A stretch of 64,000 nt of DNA from Brevibacillus sp051967035 (GTDB taxonomy: Bacteria; Bacillota; Bacilli; Brevibacillales; Brevibacillaceae). The stretch is taken from contig NZ_JBQCKK010000017.1 in assembly GCF_051967035.1 (NCBI RefSeq), forward strand, positions 20,783 to 84,782. The letters run 5' to 3'. Position numbers and translations under genes: made by a program. The notes beneath the pieces are model-generated. The model saw only the letters and a list, made by a program, of their open reading frames with translations. It made no database searches and had not been told where the DNA came from. Below, piece after piece: positions 61,205 to 64,000 of this stretch. The number at the start of each line of letters is the position of its first letter. Position 1 is the first letter of the stretch.

Positions 61205-61831
61205 CAGGGGCTGCCCGATTCAACGAATGGCACCGTCTCGTATCGACCCTGGTGCGTTGTGCGTGTTGTGCGGGCATATTATGCGAGGATTCGGTTTTCC
61301 TCGTCTTGGTTTGGCAGGGGGAAAGGGATTTGTGTCCGATATTCGCGAGCCATTTTTTCGTTGGTGCTGTTCTCATGTTTGTGGTGCCGCTTGGATGAGC
61401 GAGGCCCGAGTGTGGGAGAGCAGCGGCGGGAGATGGCTTTTTTGGTAGGGAGTTTGGGGGGCGGCGTTTGGAATCGGGATGGCTGTTTCGCTGTGCTTGC
61501 TTCTTTTTTTGTACAGGGCGACTGCTGCCGCGCGGTGTACGTGGTGTACGGAGAGCTTCAAGTGAAGGCTTTGACTGAGAGGATAGCTTCCTATCGAAAT
61601 GAGAGCTTCAACCGAATACCATAGCGACCAAGAGGCCGACATGAGGCCAAAGACCAAAGGCCAAGTGAGGAACGCGTGTTCTCTTAACTTTTTTCGGAGT
61701 TTTTTGGTGGCGAGCGTGTGCGCAAGCTTGTTTTTCGGGGGAGGAGAGCAGGCTGGAAGGCTGATTTTACGCGGTTTTTCGTGCGCTTTTGGTATGAGTG
61801 AAAAAAATTACAAGAAATTATTCATTTCCTC
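61205..61831. other. Long G/T-rich gap before the tRNA genes
   Basis: About 630 bases with a marked excess of G and T on the plus strand and no convincing gene. Open frames here have no good ribosome site, unusual residue content and no recognisable motif. A small hairpin (GCGAGGATT with CCTCG) is near 61282. It may be old chromosomal sequence disturbed by insertion events, or a non-coding RNA region. Confidence 0.5.
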
Positions 61832-61860
61832 TTGAAATCCATTTTGGGATGCTGTATAGT
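61832..61860 (+). promoter_or_regulatory. Sigma-A promoter of the tRNA pair
   Basis: TTGAAA and TATAGT separated by exactly 17 bases, 30 bases before the first tRNA. Confidence 0.75.
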
Positions 61861-61890
61861 AATAAATGTGATCGACGTCCGGTACGATTC

Positions 61891-61967
61891 GGGCCCTTAG
61901 CTCAGTTGGTCAGAGCGGTCGGCTCATAACCGATTGGTCGTAGGTTCGAGTCCTACAGGGCCCACCA
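61891..61967 (+). tRNA. tRNA with CAU anticodon, probably tRNA-Ile2
   Basis: A complete 77-base cloverleaf including encoded CCA. The acceptor arms are GGGCCC and GGGCCC, the D arm GCTCAG...GAGC, the anticodon loop CTCATAA and the T arm GTAGGTTCGAGTCCTAC. Anticodon CAU could be Met, but the CTTAGCTCAG start and CGGCTCATAACCG arm resemble the lysidine-modified tRNA-Ile2 of other bacteria rather than elongator Met. Confidence 0.85.
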
Positions 61968-62013
61968 TTAAGAGAGTACATAAGTTGTTCCGTTTAAGTC
62001 ACATATCCCATAT

Positions 62014-62089
62014 GATCCGGTAGCTCAGTTGGGAGAGCACCATCTTGACAGGGTGGGGGTCGCTGGTTCGAACCCAGTCCGGATCACCA
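62014..62089 (+). tRNA. tRNA-Val (GAC)
   Basis: A complete 76-base cloverleaf with encoded CCA. The acceptor arms are GATCCGG and CCGGATC, the anticodon stem CCATC/GGTGG with loop TTGACAG (anticodon GAC), and the T arm CTGG-TTCGAAC-CCAG. It is 46 bases after the first tRNA and cotranscribed. An integrase gene pointing toward it starts the inserted element, so its 3' end is the probable attachment site. Confidence 0.92.
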
Positions 62090-62092
62090 TAA
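62068..62092 (+). other. Probable element attachment site (tRNA-Val 3' end)
   Basis: The T-arm and CCA end of tRNA-Val, next to the integrase gene, is the usual target of tyrosine integrases. The matching copy at the far end is outside the window, so the core cannot be defined. Confidence 0.5.
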
Positions 62093-62102
62093 CAGAAACG
62101 CC

Positions 62103-62131
62103 AAAAGCCTTGAAAATCAAGGCTTTTTTTG
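62103..62131 (+). terminator. Terminator of the tRNA operon
   Basis: AAAAGCCTTG pairs with CAAGGCTTTT around five bases, then a run of T. Confidence 0.85.
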
Positions 62132-62221
62132 TTGTAATAACCGCCTGAAAAAGACTAATACAGGCGTCAAAACTCATAATTGGGGACGGGCTGGGGACGA
62201 ATTTTTTGGCCGTTGTGACCA

Positions 62222-63433
62222 TCAGGCCTTTTTACTTTTCGGCTGACTGTCGAAGAGAGATTCAAAATGTTTAGCAGCCTCCTGGTCAGCAGATCGTAAA
62301 GCGTGACCATAAATGTTCATGGTCGTAAGGATGTTAGCATGTCCGAGACGTTCTGAAATGATCTTGGCATGGACACCTTTGTTAATAAGAAGAGTGGCCG
62401 AAGTATGTCGCAAATCGTGAAAACGGATGTACTTCAGCTTGTGCCGCTTCGTAAAACGTGACCACCAAGTCTTTACGCTGGAAGGGTAAAGTGGTTTTCC
62501 GTTCCAGGAGGAAAAGACGAAGAATCGATCGCCACCTTCCCATAGTTCCTCTGATTGCATCCGTTTCTTGCTAGTCTGAACTTTCAACGCCTTCAGATCA
62601 TGATATAAACTTGGGGGAATGGACACGATCCGGACCGAATTTTTTGTCTTTGGTTCCTTTACAACGTAGCCGATCCCCTTCACGTAAGTAAGCGATTGGC
62701 GGACATCAATGGTACCGGCCTCCAGGTCAACATTTTTCCACTCCAATCCAAGCAGTTCTCCTCTTCTCAGGCCAGTTGTCAGTGCCAAGGCAATCATGAC
62801 TCTCCACATCAGCTTTTCACGTTCCAATGCCAAGAACAGTTGGTGAGCTTCAGCTTCGTCATATACGCTCATTTCGGCCTGTTCAACTTTCGGCTTCTTT
62901 ATCCCGTCCATTGGGCTTGTTTTAATTACCTTCCACTCAACAGCACGGTTAAATATATTTTTCAAGACGCGGTGGATATATTCGATCATCCCAGACGATA
63001 ACTTTCCCTCCTTGCCGTCTTTCCGGGAGCCTTCTTCTTCAAGTTTTTTTATAAAGGTGACGATGTGGAGAGGTTTGATCTGATCGAGACGCATGTGGCC
63101 GAATTCAGGAATAATCCGGTTATTAATTTGGATCAGATAGTTCTCTAATGTTTTAGCACTTAGTTCTCGTTTGGCATACTTTTCTCTCCATTCGTCAACA
63201 AACCCAGCCAATGTCATCTTTTCGGGGGAAATATACTCACCGGCCTCAACCTCCATCTTGAATTTAAGCCACTCACTTTCCAGATATTCTCTGAGCTTCT
63301 TCGTTGTTTTCAATAACGCTGGATCTTCAACCTTGATGACTTTTCTTTCGCGCAACCGTTCTCCATTAGGTCCATACCCCAATTCAACGGTTAAACGCCA
63401 AGAATTAGCGCCGCGTTTTTCAATGCTTGCCAT
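62222..63433 (-). CDS. int: Site-specific tyrosine integrase of a mobile element
   Basis: A 403-residue phage-type integrase. Residues 1-65 look like the arm-binding domain (ASIEKRGANSWRLTVELGYG). Residues 75-180 are the core-binding domain (TLAGFVDEWREKYAKRELSA on). The catalytic domain carries the first Arg in LALTTGLRRGELLGLEW, H-x-x-R in RFHDLRHTSATLLINKG and the nucleophile Tyr in GHANILTTMNIYGHAL. All key residues are present, so it is probably active. The gene lies just inside the tRNA-Val attachment site and faces it, marking the left end of a prophage or integrative element. Confidence 0.93.
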   Translation of the reverse strand: MASIEKRGANSWRLTVELGYGPNGERLRERKVIKVEDPALLKTTKKLREYLESEWLKFKMEVEAGEYISPEKMTLAGFVDEWREKYAKRELSAKTLENYLIQINNRIIPEFGHMRLDQIKPLHIVTFIKKLEEEGSRKDGKEGKLSSGMIEYIHRVLKNIFNRAVEWKVIKTSPMDGIKKPKVEQAEMSVYDEAEAHQLFLALEREKLMWRVMIALALTTGLRRGELLGLEWKNVDLEAGTIDVRQSLTYVKGIGYVVKEPKTKNSVRIVSIPPSLYHDLKALKVQTSKKRMQSEELWEGGDRFFVFSSWNGKPLYPSSVKTWWSRFTKRHKLKYIRFHDLRHTSATLLINKGVHAKIISERLGHANILTTMNIYGHALRSADQEAAKHFESLFDSQPKSKKA

Positions 63434-63440
63434 GTTTGGT

Positions 63441-63791
63441 TCACCTCCATGGATTCATCTGCAGGAGCTCTTCGAGGTCTGCCACCTGCAGCATAAGAAA
63501 CTCGGCATCCCAATAATCTTGCATGTTTTCCGTTGCGCGCCTACGGAGAGGGTCAAGCCGAATCCCGAACTTCCCTGGTTTATCTTCGCTCACGGTCAGA
63601 TCTGCAAGCGTCACCGTTATCCCCATGCTGTCCGACGAGAAATCTTCCGCTCCCTGTCGTTGGAAGGGAGCAGCTATGGGGATATAGGCTATATCTTTGT
63701 TCCAATCAAGTTCCCCCTTCCGAAAATTGATGACGTACCAGAGCGGGGCCATCTCCCCCTCGAAATAATCGTAAAAAACTGCAATTTTCAT
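63441..63791 (-). CDS. Unknown protein of the integrated element (116 aa)
   Basis: Starts MKIAVFYDYFEGEMAPLWYV with AAGGAG ten bases before the ATG and ends eight bases before the integrase start, so the two are probably cotranscribed. The protein is mixed alpha/beta with several aromatic residues and no recognised motif. Its ATG overlaps the stop of the gene upstream by four bases. Function unknown; the position next to an integrase suggests an element accessory role. Confidence 0.65.
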   Translation of the reverse strand: MKIAVFYDYFEGEMAPLWYVINFRKGELDWNKDIAYIPIAAPFQRQGAEDFSSDSMGITVTLADLTVSEDKPGKFGIRLDPLRRRATENMQDYWDAEFLMLQVADLEELLQMNPWR

Positions 63792-64000
63792 CGTATTACA
63801 ACTCCTTGTCCTTTTTGAAATTTTCTTTTTATTGCAGTCAGAAAGAGCCTTTTTGTTTCGTCTGACCAGTTTGTGGGATTTGCTTTGCTGTACTGACTCT
63901 GAAGATAGGTAGCAATCCTCTGACTGTATTCTTCCTGGCTGATTCGATTTTTGATCTGTTTGAATCGACGTGTTGCGAGGTCAAGCGGAACCCGAAATTC
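63788..64000 (-). CDS. Unknown element protein, C-terminal part (partial at window edge)
   Basis: The last 70 codons of a gene that begins beyond the window. The visible tail reads EFRVPLDLATRRFKQIKNRI and ends KFQKGQGVVIR, a basic helical sequence that could bind nucleic acid. Its TGA overlaps the ATG of the next gene (ATGA), which indicates a coupled operon leading to the integrase. Too little is visible to name a family. Confidence 0.6.
   Translation of the reverse strand, partial: EFRVPLDLATRRFKQIKNRISQEEYSQRIATYLQSQYSKANPTNWSDETKRLFLTAIKRKFQKGQGVVIR

Noticed and set aside
61259..61835. Open frames of 73-121 codons in the gap before the tRNAs
   Set aside because: Unusual residue content, no ribosome site, and overlapping frames on both strands; treated as non-coding.
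62025..62222. A 65-residue minus-strand frame ending RTGFEPATPTLSRW
   Set aside because: This peptide is the well-known false product of reading across a tRNA gene on the opposite strand; here it overlaps tRNA-Val.
1..64000. CRISPR arrays, rRNA genes and long direct repeats
   Set aside because: No regularly spaced repeat or rRNA sequence was seen on reading both strands.

Overview
The window (64 kb, GC-rich apart from two AT-rich patches) reads as a chromosomal segment of a Gram-positive Bacillales bacterium, most likely Brevibacillus or a close relative. This rests on strong AGGAGG-type ribosome sites, frequent TTG/GTG starts, lipoboxes, a LytR-CpsA-Psr protein, YhaM, a FadR box of the Bacillus type, a yjcF-yjcG-yjcH-like block, a YutG-like PgpA and a RacA-like protein. 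The genus is inferred, not proven.

Layout. 1-4.1 kb: end of homogentisate dioxygenase with a flavin reductase, a lipoprotein, a PspC protein, and a TetR regulator behind a luciferase-like monooxygenase. 4.2-7.0 kb: an AT-rich accessory patch with a frameshifted IS4-family transposase remnant and an orphan secreted protein. 7.0-20.9 kb: housekeeping and membrane genes (map, nadE, DUF2062, DedA, DUF1232, yhaM), a three-gene cluster of unknown function ending in a large SEC-C protein, an Fsr-type MFS pump, a PfkB kinase and an LCP cell-wall ligase. 21.1-29.2 kb: a 2,4-dienoyl-CoA reductase under a FadR operator, a YtnP-like lactonase, an MFS pump, a GDSL lipase and an ABC-2 exporter. 29.4-33.0 kb: an XPB-type helicase, an ECF sigma factor and its zinc-finger anti-sigma factor on the minus strand. 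33.2-43.3 kb: a CNNM protein, a TrpXYZ-like ABC importer with two lipoprotein receptors, a TerB-like protein, surE, thpR and unknowns. 43.3-49.9 kb: cheW, azlC-azlD with a MocR regulator, TerC, HD-GYP and a RacA-like protein. 50.1-61.2 kb: ZIP transporter, fabI, a UvrD-like helicase, a second CNNM protein, PHP phosphatase, the yjcFGH-like block and a PgpA. 61.9-64 kb: two tRNAs, then an integrase and two further genes, the edge of an element integrated at tRNA-Val.

Connections. The sigma gene has an ECF-type promoter (TGAAAC-N17-CGTC) immediately upstream, enclosed by an inverted repeat at the end of the helicase gene. A TerB-like gene 7 kb away carries a near-identical promoter class (TGAAAC-N16-CGTA). 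This points to an envelope-stress regulon, although which sigma factor reads the second promoter cannot be told from sequence. The best candidates for undescribed biology are the 12.1-15.5 kb cluster (a SEC-C protein with a region resembling a recombinase core-binding domain, plus two coiled-coil partners), the UvrD-like helicase with a CoiA-like zinc-binding N-terminus, and the secreted orphan protein at 5.3-6.6 kb. No CRISPR array, rRNA operon or convincing riboswitch was seen.
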